Below are positions 1 through 14,763 of a stretch of 64,000 nucleotides of DNA, one piece after another (position 1 is the stretch's first letter; the number at the start of each line of letters is the position of its first letter). This DNA comes from Streptomyces sp. A2-16. GTDB taxonomy: Bacteria > Actinomycetota > Actinomycetes > Streptomycetales > Streptomycetaceae. The position numbers and the translations under genes are program-made. Below the pieces are notes generated by a model, which was not told the origin of the DNA, did not search any database, and saw nothing but the letters and a program-made list of their open reading frames with translations. Location: assembly GCF_018128905.1 (NCBI RefSeq), contig NZ_CP063808.1, positions 1-64,000 of the forward strand, given 5' to 3'.

Positions 1-100
1 CGATTCGTTCCCTTGACCCCTGTGTTTCGGCTCCACCCCATTTGAATCCCAACTCGTCCCACAACCACACGTTCGTGGGACCCGTGAGAGAGCGTGCCCT

Positions 101-2116
101 GTGGCTGACGTACCTGCCGATCTTGCCGCAGTGTGGCCACGCGTACTCGAGCAGCTTCTCGGTGAGGGACGCGTTCAGGGTGTGGAGGCCAAGGACGAGC
201 ACTGGATCCGGCGCTGCCAGCCGCTCGCGCTGGTCGCCGACACCGCCCTGCTCGCCGTACCGAACGAATTTGCGAAAGGCGTACTGGAGGGCCGTCTGGC
301 CCCGGCCGTCAGCGAGACGCTGAGCCGCGAGTGCGGCCGTCCGATCCGTATCGCGATCACTGTCGACGACTCCGCGGGCGAGCCCCCGGCACCGCCCGCG
401 CCTCCGGCCCCCCGGGCCCAGCCGCGCTACGAGGAGCCGGAGCTCCCCTCCGGCCAGTACGACAACCAGCACAACCAGTACGAGGGCGGTTACGGCCGTC
501 ACCGCGCCGACGACTCCGTCCCCGGCCGCGGCGAGCAGCGCCCCGGACACCAGGGCGACCACCCGTCCCGCGCGGACCAGCTCCCGACCGCGCGCCCCGC
601 CTACCCCTCGGAGTACCAGCGCCCCGAGCCCGGCGCCTGGCCGCGGCCCCCGCAGGACGAGTACAGCTGGCAGCAGCAGCGGCTCGGTTTCCCGGAGCGC
701 GACCCCTACGCGTCGCCGTCCCAGGAGCCGTATCCCCAGGATTCGTACCAACAGGAGCCCTACCAGCAGGAGGCGTACGGCGCCCCGTCGCAGGACTACC
801 GCCCGCAGCCGATGGATCGGCCCTCCTACGACAACCCGCGCAACGACTACGACCAGCGGCCGGACTACGACAAGCCCCGCCCTGACTACGACCAGCCCCG
901 GCCCGAGTACGACCAGCCGCGCAACGACTACGACCAGCGCGACGCCCGCCGGGAGCTGCCCGAGCCCCCGCGCAGCTCCGGTCATGTGCACCGCGGCGGT
1001 CCGGTCGGCTCCAACCTGCCCACCACCGGGGCCCCCGGTCCGCTCGCCGCACAGCCCGCGCCGGCGACCGGACCCGGCGAACCCACCGCGCGGCTGAACC
1101 CGAAGTACCTCTTCGACACCTTCGTCATCGGCGCGTCCAACCGCTTCGCCCACGCGGCCGCGGTGGCGGTCGCCGAGGCTCCGGCAAAGGCGTACAACCC
1201 CCTGTTCATCTACGGGGAGTCGGGACTCGGCAAGACTCACCTGCTGCACGCCATCGGGCACTACGCGCGCAGTCTGTACCCCGGCACGCGCGTGCGTTAC
1301 GTGAGCTCGGAGGAGTTCACCAACGAGTTCATCAACTCCATCCGCGACGGCAAGGGCGACAGCTTCCGCAAGCGCTACCGCGAGATGGACATCCTGCTCG
1401 TCGACGACATCCAGTTCCTGGCGGACAAGGAGTCGACGCAGGAGGAGTTCTTCCACACCTTCAACACGCTCCACAACGCGAACAAGCAGATCGTGCTCTC
1501 CAGCGACCGGCCGCCCAAGCAGCTGGTGACGCTGGAGGACCGGCTGCGGAACCGTTTCGAGTGGGGTCTGATCACCGACGTCCAGCCGCCCGAGCTGGAG
1601 ACCCGGATCGCGATCCTGCGCAAGAAGGCGGTCCAGGAGCAGCTCAACGCCCCGCCGGAGGTCCTGGAGTTCATCGCCTCCCGCATCTCGCGCAACATCC
1701 GCGAGCTGGAGGGCGCGCTGATCCGCGTCACGGCCTTCGCGTCCCTCAATCGGCAGCCGGTGGACCTGGGCCTGACCGAGATCGTCCTCAAGGACCTGAT
1801 CCCCGGCGGCGAGGACTCGGCCCCGGAGATCACCTCGACGGCCATCATGAGCGCCACCGCGGACTACTTCGGCCTGACCGTCGAGGACCTGTGCGGCACC
1901 TCGCGCGGCCGCGCGCTCGTCACGGCACGCCAGATCGCCATGTACCTGTGCCGTGAGCTCACGGACCTCTCGCTGCCGAAGATCGGCGCGCTGTTCGGCG
2001 GCCGCGACCACACCACCGTCATGCATGCGGACCGCAAGATCCGCAATCTGATGGCCGAGCGGCGCTCCATCTACAACCAGGTGACCGAGCTGACCAACCG
2101 CATCAAGAACGGCTGA
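101..2116 (+). CDS. dnaA: Chromosomal replication initiator DnaA
   Basis: DnaA is the AAA+ ATPase that binds DnaA boxes at oriC, melts the origin and loads the helicase. The 671-residue product has the expected four parts: an N-terminal domain (about 1-90), a long Pro/Gln/Tyr/Asp-rich domain II (about 95-335), an AAA+ core with Walker A GESGLGKT at 372-379 and Walker B ILLVDD near 431-436, and a C-terminal box-binding domain with the [10 protein letters not shown] signature near 634-643. The GTG start at 101 gives the usual Streptomyces N-terminus. Domain II makes the protein much longer than the roughly 450-residue enterobacterial form and contains [11 protein letters not shown]-type repeats. 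oriC follows directly. Confidence 0.98.
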   Translation: MADVPADLAAVWPRVLEQLLGEGRVQGVEAKDEHWIRRCQPLALVADTALLAVPNEFAKGVLEGRLAPAVSETLSRECGRPIRIAITVDDSAGEPPAPPAPPAPRAQPRYEEPELPSGQYDNQHNQYEGGYGRHRADDSVPGRGEQRPGHQGDHPSRADQLPTARPAYPSEYQRPEPGAWPRPPQDEYSWQQQRLGFPERDPYASPSQEPYPQDSYQQEPYQQEAYGAPSQDYRPQPMDRPSYDNPRNDYDQRPDYDKPRPDYDQPRPEYDQPRNDYDQRDARRELPEPPRSSGHVHRGGPVGSNLPTTGAPGPLAAQPAPATGPGEPTARLNPKYLFDTFVIGASNRFAHAAAVAVAEAPAKAYNPLFIYGESGLGKTHLLHAIGHYARSLYPGTRVRYVSSEEFTNEFINSIRDGKGDSFRKRYREMDILLVDDIQFLADKESTQEEFFHTFNTLHNANKQIVLSSDRPPKQLVTLEDRLRNRFEWGLITDVQPPELETRIAILRKKAVQEQLNAPPEVLEFIASRISRNIRELEGALIRVTAFASLNRQPVDLGLTEIVLKDLIPGGEDSAPEITSTAIMSATADYFGLTVEDLCGTSRGRALVTARQIAMYLCRELTDLSLPKIGALFGGRDHTTVMHADRKIRNLMAERRSIYNQVTELTNRIKNG

Positions 2117-2997
2117 CGGCAGGAGAGTTACGGCGGCTTCGACGGCGAAGGGCGCCCTGGGGACGAGGTCCCGGGGGCGCCCTTCGTCATTCCCGAGGTC
2201 ACGATGCCGTAGCCCGGTGTTCGATTCCCCGCCGGGTTACGGCCTCTCTCCACAGATCCGGTGACTTTTTCCCGTCCACATCCTGGGGACCGCGAAGTTG
2301 TCCAGAACGCGGTCCACAGGTTCCCTGTCGAAAGACCATCGGTCCAGGTCAGGTGGTTGTGGATTCGTGGACGAACGATCTCCACAGACTGTGGACAGCG
2401 AGAAGATCCACAGGCTGTGCATCGAGTTGTCCACCGGCAACCCACAGGCTCGGGCCGGTTGTCCCCAGCGATCACCAGCTTCTCCACATGGCTGTCCACT
2501 GTTCGGCAACGCGACGCGCCTGATCACCGGGTCGAGTGAAAGGCGTCACACGAAGGCGCCGGGTTGGCCTGTGGGAAAGGTGGGTAAAGCTGGGGACGGC
2601 GCTGGGGAGAAGTCGCCTCAGGCTGTGCACGGAGTGTGCAGAACTTTCTGTTCTCCACAGAGACGCCCAGTTGTCCACCGGTGTCGCCCACAGGGTCCGT
2701 GGACAAAATTTCCCCTCTGAGCTGGGAAAACGGGGTTATCCACGGTATCCACAGCCCCTACTACTACTCCCAACTAGAGAGAGCTGGGAATCCGTTTCGA
2801 AGGGGGCCCTGTGCACAACTCGCTGTCCGGTGCCCGACTGCCCCTCGTCACGACTTGACCCCGAGAGGCACCTACTGTCAGTGGGGTGCGTCAGACTGTT
2901 CCCCGGTGTCCTTCCCGCCACAGGGGCCGACGACACCGAGACAGACGACGAAGCCAGGCAGGCCGAGCAGCGCCGGCAACAGCAGGAGGCGGCAACA
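2117..2997. other. oriC: Origin of replication oriC (dnaA-dnaN intergenic region)
   Basis: This 881-bp gap between dnaA and dnaN has no credible gene and is dense in DnaA boxes. Within two mismatches of TTGTCCACA or TTATCCACA I read forward boxes at 2246, 2272, 2298, 2310, 2378, 2404, 2427, 2480, 2651, 2671, 2736 and 2745, and reverse boxes at 2358, 2390 and 2698. Weaker ones lie at 2459 and 2492. They form two groups (about 2246-2500 and 2651-2753) separated by a box-poor spacer. Location, box density and sequence match known Streptomyces origins. The dnaN promoter should also lie in the right-hand part. Confidence 0.95.
2146..2186 (+). terminator. Hairpin downstream of dnaA
   Basis: A perfect 12-bp inverted repeat (CGAAGGGCGCCC at 2146-2157 and GGGCGCCCTTCG at 2175-2186) begins 30 bp after the dnaA stop. 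There is no long T-run, as is common for Streptomyces terminators. It probably ends dnaA transcription before oriC. Confidence 0.75.
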
Positions 2998-4128
2998 GTG
3001 AAGATCCGGGTGGAACGCGACGTACTCGCGGAGGCAGTTGCCTGGGCGGCGCGCAGCCTCCCGGCCCGTCCGCCGGCGCCTGTCCTCGCCGGCCTTCTCC
3101 TGAAGGCCGAGGAAGGCCAGCTGAGCCTGTCCAGCTTCGACTACGAGGTCTCCGCGCGGGTGTCCGTCGAGGCCGAGGTCGAGGAGGAGGGCACGGTGCT
3201 GGTCTCCGGCCGCCTGCTCGCCGACATCTGCCGCGCCCTGCCCAACCGCCCGGTGGAGATTTCCACAGACGGTGTACGGGCGACGGTGGTCTGCGGCTCC
3301 TCGCGGTTCACACTCCACACCCTGCCTGTGGAGGAGTACCCGGCACTGCCGCAGATGCCGAGCGCCACGGGCACCGTCCCCGGTGAGGTCTTCGCCTCCG
3401 CCGCCGCCCAGGTGGCCATCGCCGCGGGTCGTGACGACACGCTCCCCGTCCTGACCGGTGTGCGCATCGAGATCGAGGGCGACACCGTGACCCTCGCGTC
3501 CACCGACCGCTACCGCTTCGCGGTCCGCGAGTTCCTGTGGAAGCCGGAGAACCCCGAGGCGTCCGCGGTCGCCCTGGTGCCCGCCAAGACGCTCCTGGAC
3601 ACCGCCAAGGCGCTCACGAGCGGCGACAGCGTGATCCTGGCGCTGTCCGGCTCGGGTGCGGGCGAGGGCCTGATCGGTTTCGAGGGCGCGGGCCGCCGTA
3701 CGACCACGCGTCTGCTCGAGGGCGACCTGCCGAAGTACCGCACGCTGTTCCCGACCGAGTTCAACTCCGTCGCCGTGATCGAGACCGCCCCCTTCGTGGA
3801 GGCCGTCAAGCGTGTGGCCCTGGTCGCCGAGCGCAACACCCCGGTCCGGCTGAGCTTCGAGCAGGGCGTGCTGATCCTGGAGGCCGGCTCCAGCGACGAC
3901 GCACAGGCTGTGGAAAGGGTCGACGCCCAGCTGGAGGGCGACGACATCTCGATCGCCTTCAACCCGACCTTCCTGCTGGACGGCCTGAGCGCCATCGACT
4001 CCCCGGTGGCCCAGCTCTCCTTCACGACGTCCACCAAGCCGGCGCTGCTCAGCGGCAAGCCGGCCCTGGACGCCGAGGCGGACGAGGCCTACAAGTACCT
4101 GATCATGCCGGTGCGGCTGAGCGGCTGA
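2998..4128 (+). CDS. dnaN: DNA polymerase III sliding clamp, beta subunit
   Basis: DnaN forms the dimeric ring that tethers DNA polymerase III to DNA. The GTG at 2998 gives a 376-residue product starting MKIRVERDVLAEAVAWAARS, the expected size and N-terminus for the clamp, and ending in the typical YLIMPVRLSG. The open frame runs upstream to 2536 without a stop, but that part covers DnaA boxes and encodes nothing clamp-like, so the longer start is rejected. A purine-rich AGCAGGAGG lies upstream of the GTG. Its last 26 bp are repeated 91 bp downstream. Confidence 0.97.
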   Translation: MKIRVERDVLAEAVAWAARSLPARPPAPVLAGLLLKAEEGQLSLSSFDYEVSARVSVEAEVEEEGTVLVSGRLLADICRALPNRPVEISTDGVRATVVCGSSRFTLHTLPVEEYPALPQMPSATGTVPGEVFASAAAQVAIAAGRDDTLPVLTGVRIEIEGDTVTLASTDRYRFAVREFLWKPENPEASAVALVPAKTLLDTAKALTSGDSVILALSGSGAGEGLIGFEGAGRRTTTRLLEGDLPKYRTLFPTEFNSVAVIETAPFVEAVKRVALVAERNTPVRLSFEQGVLILEAGSSDDAQAVERVDAQLEGDDISIAFNPTFLLDGLSAIDSPVAQLSFTTSTKPALLSGKPALDAEADEAYKYLIMPVRLSG

Positions 4129-4220
4129 GCATGTCGGCCTGCCCGGGCCGGACGGCTGCTGGGGGTGTGGGGGTCGTCCCCCACAAGATCGCAGCATGCC
4201 GGTGCGGCTGAGCGGCTGAG
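4104..4220. repeat. Duplicated dnaN 3' end flanking a 65-bp hairpin-bearing insert
   Basis: The last 26 bp of dnaN (4104-4129, ending in GCGGCTGAG) recur perfectly at 4195-4220. The 65 bp between carry a hairpin with arms TGTGGGGG and CCCCCACA at 4166-4185. The second copy is not translated as part of a full gene. The arrangement looks like a small insertion or slipped-strand duplication just downstream of dnaN. Confidence 0.85.
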
Positions 4221-4345
4221 TCAAAGCCCCAGGTGAGGGCATACGTTTGAGCGCGTATGCCCACAGGTGTGCGTGAGCGTCCGGGTTTAGGCTCGTACGT
4301 GGGTACGAAGTGCCACACACGCCACAGCAACCTAAGGAACCACTG

Positions 4346-5221
4346 ATGGAGCTCGGTCTCGTCGGCCTCGGCAAGATGGGCGGCAACATGCGCGAGCGGA
4401 TCCGCCGCGCAGGCCACACCGTGATCGGATACGACCGCAACCCGGACCTCGCGGATGTCCACAGCCTGAAGGAGCTTGTGGACGCGCTGCAGGGCCCGCG
4501 GGTCGTGTGGGTGATGGTCCCGGCCGGTGCGCCGACCCAGGCGACCATCGACGAGCTGGCAGAGCTCCTTCAGCCCGGCGACGTCGTGGTGGACGGCGGG
4601 AACTCCCGCTGGACGGACGACGAGAAGCACGCCGGGGAACTGGCCGCCAAGGGCATAGGCTTTGTCGACTGCGGCGTCTCGGGCGGCGTGTGGGGCCTGG
4701 AGAACGGCTACGCGCTGATGTACGGCGGCGACGCGGAGAACGTCGCCAAGGTGCAGCCGGTCTTCGACGCCCTCAAGCCCAAGGGTGAGGCGGGCGCGGT
4801 GCACGCCGGCAAGGTCGGCGCGGGCCACTTCGCGAAGATGGTCCACAACGGCATCGAGTACGCGATGATGCAGGCCTATGCCGAGGGCTGGGAGCTCCTG
4901 GAGAAGGTCGACTCCGTGACCGACGTCCGGGAGGTCTTCCGCTCCTGGCAGGAGGGCACGGTCATCCGTTCCTGGCTGCTCGACCTCGCGGTCAACGCCC
5001 TCGACGAGGACGAGCACCTGGACCGGCTCAAGGGCTTCGCACAGGACTCCGGCGAGGGCCGGTGGACCGTGGAGGCCGCCATCGACAACGCGGTGCCGCT
5101 GCCGGCGATCACCGCGTCCCTGTTCGCGCGGTTCGCGTCCCGCCAGGACGACTCGCCGCAGATGAAGATGATCGCGGCGCTGCGCAACCAGTTCGGCGGC
5201 CACGCGGTCGAGACGAAGTAA
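4346..5221 (+). CDS. gnd: 6-phosphogluconate dehydrogenase, short (YqeC-type) form
   Basis: The 291-residue enzyme should oxidatively decarboxylate 6-phosphogluconate to ribulose 5-phosphate in the pentose phosphate pathway. The N-terminal dinucleotide-binding motif [12 protein letters not shown] is at 4-15, the substrate-site motif GGNSRW near 90 and [13 protein letters not shown] near 115, and the helix with [17 protein letters not shown] near 155. The length matches the short YqeC family rather than the roughly 470-residue form. The ATG at 4346 is preceded by AAGGA. The position between dnaN and recF is typical of Streptomyces. Confidence 0.95.
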   Translation: MELGLVGLGKMGGNMRERIRRAGHTVIGYDRNPDLADVHSLKELVDALQGPRVVWVMVPAGAPTQATIDELAELLQPGDVVVDGGNSRWTDDEKHAGELAAKGIGFVDCGVSGGVWGLENGYALMYGGDAENVAKVQPVFDALKPKGEAGAVHAGKVGAGHFAKMVHNGIEYAMMQAYAEGWELLEKVDSVTDVREVFRSWQEGTVIRSWLLDLAVNALDEDEHLDRLKGFAQDSGEGRWTVEAAIDNAVPLPAITASLFARFASRQDDSPQMKMIAALRNQFGGHAVETK

Positions 5222-5274
5222 TCCACAGGGCTGTTCACAACAGTCCACAAGCTGGGGGAGGTCGGCGACCGACC

Positions 5275-6396
5275 ATGCACGTCACGCATCTGTCGCTGGC
5301 CGACTTCCGCTCGTACGCCCGGGTCGAAGTTCCGCTCGACCCGGGCGTCACCGCGTTCGTGGGCCCCAACGGGCAGGGCAAGACCAACCTGGTCGAGGCG
5401 ATCGGCTACCTCGCCACCCTGGGCAGTCACCGGGTCGCCTCCGACGCCCCCCTGGTCCGTATGGGCGCCGACCGCGCGATCGTGCGGGCGCAGGTCAGAC
5501 AGGGCGAGCGGCAGCAGCTGGTCGAGCTGGAGCTGAACCCCGGCAAGGCGAACCGTGCCCGCATCAACAGGTCCTCGCAGGTCAGGCCCCGTGATGTGCT
5601 CGGGATCGTGCGGACCGTGCTCTTCGCACCGGAGGATCTCGCCCTCGTGAAGGGCGATCCGGGCGAGCGGCGGCGTTTCCTGGACGAGCTGATCACCGCC
5701 CGCGCCCCGCGCATGGCCGGCGTCCGCTCCGACTACGAGCGGGTCCTCAAGCAGCGCAACACCCTGCTGAAGTCGGCTGCGCTCGCCAGGAGGCACGGCG
5801 GCCGCTCGATGGACCTGTCCACCCTCGACGTGTGGGACCAGCACCTCGCGCGCGTGGGCGCCGAACTGCTCGCCCAGCGGCTCGACCTGATCGCCGCTCT
5901 CCAGCCGCTGGCCGACAAGGCGTACGAGCAACTGGCCCCCGGCGGCGGCCCGGTCGCCCTGGAGTACAAGCCGTCCGCGCCGGGCGAGGCACACACGCGT
6001 GAGGACCTCTACGAGCAGCTGATGGCCGCGCTCGCCGAGGCGCGCAAGCAGGAGATCGAGCGAGGCGTGACCCTCGTAGGACCCCATCGGGACGATGTGA
6101 ATCTCAAGCTCGGTCAGCTGCCCGCCAAGGGGTACGCCTCGCACGGCGAGTCCTGGTCGTACGCGCTGGCGCTGCGTCTCGCGTCGTACGACCTGCTCAG
6201 GGCCGAGGGGAACGAGCCCGTGCTGATCCTCGACGACGTGTTCGCCGAGCTGGACACCCGTCGCCGTGAGCGCCTGGCCGAGCTGGTCGCGCCCGGTGAG
6301 CAGGTCCTGGTGACGGCTGCGGTCGACGACGACGTGCCGCACGTGCTGACGGGGACGCGGTACACCGTGTCCGAGGGGACGGTGGAGCGCGCATGA
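5275..6396 (+). CDS. recF: DNA replication and repair protein RecF
   Basis: RecF is an SMC-like ATPase that helps load RecA at gaps during recombinational repair. The 373-residue product starts at the ATG at 5275. It has Walker A GPNGQGKT at 30-37, an ABC-type signature region near 265-285, and Walker [13 protein letters not shown] near 318. The stop overlaps the next gene's start (ATGA at 6393-6396), so translation is probably coupled. The gnd-recF gap holds two DnaA-box-like sequences (5219-5227 and 5241-5249). Confidence 0.97.
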   Translation: MHVTHLSLADFRSYARVEVPLDPGVTAFVGPNGQGKTNLVEAIGYLATLGSHRVASDAPLVRMGADRAIVRAQVRQGERQQLVELELNPGKANRARINRSSQVRPRDVLGIVRTVLFAPEDLALVKGDPGERRRFLDELITARAPRMAGVRSDYERVLKQRNTLLKSAALARRHGGRSMDLSTLDVWDQHLARVGAELLAQRLDLIAALQPLADKAYEQLAPGGGPVALEYKPSAPGEAHTREDLYEQLMAALAEARKQEIERGVTLVGPHRDDVNLKLGQLPAKGYASHGESWSYALALRLASYDLLRAEGNEPVLILDDVFAELDTRRRERLAELVAPGEQVLVTAAVDDDVPHVLTGTRYTVSEGTVERA

Positions 6397-6959
6397 CCGA
6401 CGAACCACGCCCCGCAGGGAACCCCGAGAAGAACAGCACGGAGAACCCCAAGTCCGCCGAGCCCTCCGGCGTCGACCTCGCGCGCGTGGCGCTGCGGGCC
6501 GCGAAGGAACAGGCACGCGCGCGTGGGGACGCTGCACAGCAGAAGCGGCAGGCACGGCGCGGGGGCGGACTGCGCTCCGGCGCGCGCGCCGACGGACGCG
6601 ACCCGATGGCGTTCGGCGCCGCCATCAACCGCTTGATCACCGAGCGCGGCTGGGAGACGCCGGCCGCGGTGGGCGGAGTGATGGGGCGCTGGCCGCAGAT
6701 CGTGGGCGAGGACCTGGCCAAGCACTGTGTTCCGGAGAAGTACGACGAGGACGAGCGGGTCCTGGTGGTGCGCTGCGACTCGACGGCGTGGGCGACGAAC
6801 CTGCGGCTGCTCGCGCCGCAGCTGGTGGCCCGCCTCAACGAGGATCTCGGGCACGGCGCCGTGAAGTTGATCAAGGTGAACGGACCCGGCGGACCCCCGC
6901 GTCGCTACGGTCCGCTGCGCGCCCCCGGCAGCACGGGACCCGGTGACACCTACGGGTGA
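6393..6959 (+). CDS. DUF721 (DciA-like) protein
   Basis: This 188-residue protein has a charged, disordered N-terminus (about 1-75) and a DUF721 domain (about 75-165) with the characteristic [15 protein letters not shown] and [14 protein letters not shown] segments. DUF721 proteins related to DciA take part in loading the replicative helicase in bacteria lacking DnaC. The actinobacterial role here is inferred from that and from the recF-gyrB context. It overlaps recF by 4 bp. Confidence 0.9.
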   Translation: MTDEPRPAGNPEKNSTENPKSAEPSGVDLARVALRAAKEQARARGDAAQQKRQARRGGGLRSGARADGRDPMAFGAAINRLITERGWETPAAVGGVMGRWPQIVGEDLAKHCVPEKYDEDERVLVVRCDSTAWATNLRLLAPQLVARLNEDLGHGAVKLIKVNGPGGPPRRYGPLRAPGSTGPGDTYG

Positions 6960-6972
6960 CGGACATCACATC

Positions 6973-7013
6973 AAGGGCGTCGGCGGTGCCTTCGAGGCAC
7001 CGCCGACGCCCTT
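6973..7013 (+). terminator. Strong hairpin terminator after the recF-DUF721 unit
   Basis: Perfect 19-bp arms (6973-6991 and 6995-7013) around a 3-nt loop form a very stable hairpin 13 bp after the stop codon. It separates this unit from gyrB. Confidence 0.9.
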
Positions 7014-9401
<2,388 letters not shown>

Positions 9402-9443
9402 GTCGGTCTCAGCTGACCGCATCAGAAAGGATCTTCACCAGCA

Positions 9444-12041
<2,598 letters not shown>

Positions 12042-12059
12042 CACGAGGAGTGAGTCATC

Positions 12060-12893
12060 GTGAGCGGAGCCACGGGCGCCGGATCGACCGGAACCTCTAG
12101 GGGGTCCTCCCCCGGCACGGAGGCGGACGGCGGCGGCCGTGGCTCTGCCGCGCGTGCGACCGACGCGCGGGCAGCGGAAGCGCGTCCCACAGAACCGAAC
12201 ACGGCGGACACGCACACGACTCAACTCAAGGCGATCAAGCCGCCGGCGACCCAGCCGCGCTCGCCCGAGACTCATGGATCCCAGGGGGGACCTGTGACGG
12301 ACACCCAGCCGCCGGCCCAGCCGACGGCGCCCGCCGCACCGCCGAGGGCGGCGGCACAGCCGCAGCCCCAGCCCGCGGCCCCAGCTTCGCCCTCTCCGCT
12401 GCCGGGGGAACGGCAGCCGCAGCAGCAGGCGGGTCCCTACCACCCGCCGCAGGCCTACCAGAACCAGGCCGCCCCGGCCGGTGCCGTACGCCGCCCGCGC
12501 ACGGGTGCGCGCACCGTGCCCCGCACTCGCAAGGCGCGTCTGCGGGTCGCCAAGGCCGACCCGTGGTCGGTGATGAAGGTCAGCTTCCTGCTCTCCATCG
12601 CGCTCGGCATCTGCACGATCGTCGCGGCCGCCGTGCTGTGGATGGTCATGGACGCCATGGGCGTCTTCTCCACGGTCGGCGGGACGATCTCCGAGGCGAC
12701 CGGCTCGAACGAGTCGAACGGCTTCGACCTCCAGGCGTTCCTCTCCCTGCCGAACGTCCTGATGTTCACGTCGATCATCGCGGTCATCGACGTCGTCCTC
12801 GCGACGGCCCTCGCGACCCTCGGCGCGTTCATCTACAACCTGTCCGCTGGCTTCGTCGGCGGCGTCGAGCTGACGCTGGCCGAGGACGAGTAA
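12060..12893 (+). CDS. DUF3566 membrane protein downstream of gyrA
   Basis: The 277-residue protein has a long Pro/Ala/Gln-rich N-terminal half (about 1-150) and a DUF3566 C-terminal domain. That domain has a membrane helix near 172-198 (KVSFLLSIALGICTIVAAAV) and a second near 237-265. Such proteins sit next to gyrA in many actinobacteria; the function is unknown. The GTG at 12060 is preceded by GAGGAG and lies 18 bp after the gyrA stop, so it is probably in the gyrase operon. Confidence 0.88.
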   Translation: MSGATGAGSTGTSRGSSPGTEADGGGRGSAARATDARAAEARPTEPNTADTHTTQLKAIKPPATQPRSPETHGSQGGPVTDTQPPAQPTAPAAPPRAAAQPQPQPAAPASPSPLPGERQPQQQAGPYHPPQAYQNQAAPAGAVRRPRTGARTVPRTRKARLRVAKADPWSVMKVSFLLSIALGICTIVAAAVLWMVMDAMGVFSTVGGTISEATGSNESNGFDLQAFLSLPNVLMFTSIIAVIDVVLATALATLGAFIYNLSAGFVGGVELTLAEDE

Positions 12894-12935
12894 CGCTGCC
12901 TCAAACGTGCGCGGGCGGTCCTCCGGGAACCGATT

Positions 12936-12964
12936 TTGGGACTGCCCACGTCGTGCGCTAATCT
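12936..12964 (+). promoter_or_regulatory. Candidate promoter of tRNA-Ile
   Basis: TTGGGA (12936-12941) and TAATCT (12959-12964) are separated by 17 bp and lie about 40 bp upstream of the tRNA, a good match to a housekeeping promoter. Confidence 0.6.
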
Positions 12965-13004
12965 TCAGGAGTCAGCGCGCGGGACACACTCCGCAGAGCG
13001 CGGC

Positions 13005-13078
13005 GGGGCTATAGCTCAGTTGGTTAGAGCGCATCCCTGATAAGGATGAGGCCACAGGTTCAAATCCTGTTAGCCCCA
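13005..13078 (+). tRNA. tRNA-Ile (GAT)
   Basis: A full cloverleaf can be folded: acceptor GGGGCTA/TAGCCCC, D-arm, anticodon stem CATCC/GGATG with loop CTGATAA (anticodon GAT at 13039-13041), and T-arm with GGTTCAAATCC. The discriminator is A13078, and CCA is encoded at 13079-13081. Confidence 0.98.
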
Positions 13079-13087
13079 CCATCGAGA

Positions 13088-13119
13088 AGACCTCCGGTCC
13101 ACAGGGCCGGGGGTCTTTT
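13088..13119 (+). terminator. Terminator of tRNA-Ile
   Basis: AGACCTCCGG (13088-13097) pairs with CCGGGGGTCT (13107-13116) with one G-T pair and is followed by a T-run. Confidence 0.8.
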
Positions 13120-13293
13120 GGTGTGCATGACGGGTGGTGTCCACGGCTGTTGCCGGCTGGTGTCCACAGCGGTTGCTGTCCACGGCGGTGCGGAGTCGGA
13201 AGAGAGCGGCCCCGCCGATGGCGCGTCCGGTGGCCTTCCTTGCATGCGCCAAAGCGGCTGTTTCCGCGGTGCTCGTGTGCCTAGACTCGGCAG

Positions 13294-13647
13294 ATGACCT
13301 TGGAATGGGAACAGGTAATCGTTCACGCGGTGGATCCGGCGGCCCTGGGGCAGTGGTGGGCCGACGCTCTCGGCTGGGTGGTGGTCCACACCTCCGACGA
13401 CGAGTTCGAGATCCGTCCGGAGCCTGATCGTCTGCCGGGGTTGGACTTCGTCAGGATTGATGAGATCAAGAAAGTCAAAAGTCGGCTGCATCTCGACTTC
13501 AGGCCTGATGACCAGGCCGCCGAGGTGGCTCGCCTTGAGGCTCATGGTGCCAAGCGTGTCGACATCGGCCAGGGAGACCAGTCGTGGGTGGTCATGTCCG
13601 ACCCCGAGGGCAACGAGTTCTGTGTCCTGGGCCAACGGCGTCAGTGA
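13294..13647 (+). CDS. VOC (glyoxalase/bleomycin-resistance) family protein
   Basis: The 117-residue protein is one small VOC domain with the beta-alpha-beta-beta-beta pattern. It begins VIVHAVDPAALGQWWADALGW and ends near SWVVMSDPEGNEFCVLG, which carries the usual C-terminal glutamate (DPEGNEFC). VOC proteins bind metals and act on many substrates or sequester drugs, so the substrate cannot be read. The ATG at 13294 has no strong ribosome-binding site. Confidence 0.85.
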   Translation: MTLEWEQVIVHAVDPAALGQWWADALGWVVVHTSDDEFEIRPEPDRLPGLDFVRIDEIKKVKSRLHLDFRPDDQAAEVARLEAHGAKRVDIGQGDQSWVVMSDPEGNEFCVLGQRRQ

Positions 13648-13705
13648 GAACTCCTGGGCGGGGGCGGGTGCCGGCGAACACGGGTGGCGCGTCCCACTGA
13701 AAGAA

Positions 13706-13739
13706 GAAGACCTTCAGCCGGTTCCGGTTGGGGGTCTTC
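13706..13739 (+). terminator. Hairpin after the VOC gene
   Basis: GAAGACC (13706-13712) pairs with GGTCTTC (13733-13739), with a further CCGG-containing stem inside. The same GAAGACC/GGTCTTC style is used after tRNA genes here. Confidence 0.6.
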
Positions 13740-13885
13740 GGCGTTCGAGTGGGTGTTGTCGTGCGGGGCTGTGCCGTGCGTGACGCCGTCGCGTCCTGCC
13801 GTCATGCCTTGATGTCACGTCGTGATGTCTTCGGCGCTTCTTCGATCCGTCTTTCGTGCGCCTGTCAGGCCGTCCGTCTTCACTA

Positions 13886-14020
13886 CGTCGTCGTCCGTCT
13901 CCGGACCGTCTCCGGTCCGCTTTCGATCTGTCCTCGGTCCGGCTTCGGTCCGTCCTCCGGTCCGGCTTCGGTCCGGCTTCAGCGGTCTCCGCCGTCTCCG
14001 GTCCGTCCTCGGGCCGTCGT
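13886..14020. repeat. Degenerate 11-bp tandem repeats (CGGTCCGGCTT type)
   Basis: The 435-bp gap 13648-14082 holds no convincing gene. Its centre is a run of degenerate copies of CGGTCCGGCTT; clear units start at 13935, 13946 (variant), 13958 and 13969. The frames open through it translate to low-complexity Arg/Ser/Pro sequence and are not credible proteins. Confidence 0.7.
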
Positions 14021-14082
14021 TCTCGGTCCGTCTGCAGTGCTTCTTCGGTGCTTCTTCGGTTCTCTCTGGTGAAACAGCGGCG

Positions 14083-14424
14083 TCAGGTGCAGTTCGCTGC
14101 GGCCTGTCCCGCCGGCTCCGCTTCCGCTTCCGTGTCCGCGGCCGTATCCGTGTCGGCGAGGGAGCGAGGGCGGCAGCTGGGAGTCTTGCCGTGAGCCTCG
14201 GCCCGGATGCGCTGCTTCATGGTGGGCGGCAGCGATCTGACGTAGGACCAGAGGCCATGGGACATCACCGGGGGCTCCGGGTGTGCGACGGCGCTGTTGC
14301 GGGCCGACTGGGTCTGCGGTACGGCAGCGGCGGCGGTCGTCGTGATGAGTCCGAGCGCCGTGAACAGCGCCAGGAAGGCGGTGATGACGACGGTCCAGAG
14401 CTTCATGACCTTGTTCCGGGCCAT
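14083..14424 (-). CDS. Small secreted hypothetical protein
   Basis: The 113-residue protein starts with a clear signal peptide: a basic MARNKVMK followed by a hydrophobic stretch to TTTAAAAVPQ, with likely cleavage after AAA near residue 33. The mature part is short, with a central SHGLWSYVRSLPPTMKQRI segment, an Asp/Glu/Ala-rich tail and two cysteines. I do not recognise a catalytic family. An alternative start is Met7. The gene is divergent from the DLW-39 gene, with 339 bp between. Confidence 0.65.
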   Translation of the reverse strand: MARNKVMKLWTVVITAFLALFTALGLITTTAAAAVPQTQSARNSAVAHPEPPVMSHGLWSYVRSLPPTMKQRIRAEAHGKTPSCRPRSLADTDTAADTEAEAEPAGQAAANCT

Positions 14425-14688
14425 GGTCCCTCACTTTCGGGTTGGGCGATTTGCGTACTTTCCTCATGATGTGTATGGGCGTCGCGAAATCACGGACCCG
14501 GGCCTGTGGCGCGTCGATCTTCAGATGAACACCACACGGATGGGTGCATGAAGGGCGAAAAATAGGAGAACCGGTGCGATAGGGGCTGAAGTGACCGTCC
14601 GTGGAGGTGTGATCACCCTCTGATCGGAGGTCTGCGTTCCGCTTCTACTGGGCCGTTCCCGACGGGAGTTGGGGGCCCGGACGCAGGT

Positions 14689-14718
14689 CACCGATCGGTA
14701 TCGGTCGGTGTGTATAGT
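14689..14718 (+). promoter_or_regulatory. Candidate promoter and inverted repeat upstream of DLW-39
   Basis: In the 339-bp divergent gap 14425-14763, a TATAGT -10-like element lies at 14713-14718. Just upstream is an inverted repeat CACCGA (14689-14694) / TCGGTG (14705-14710), which could be an operator or overlap the -35 site. No consensus -35 is present. Nothing else in the gap is recognised. Confidence 0.4.
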
Positions 14719-14763
14719 CGGGCGCCAGAGGTCCCCTACGTCAAGGAAAGACGAGGTCGCGCG

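Noticed and set aside
2536..2997. Upstream extension of the dnaN open frame to 530 codons
   Set aside because: The extra 154 codons cover DnaA boxes of oriC and have no clamp similarity; the GTG at 2998 gives the family N-terminus.
13728..14469. Overlapping open frames in the tandem-repeat gap
   Set aside because: They translate simple repeats, overlap on several frames and have no ribosome-binding site or domain.
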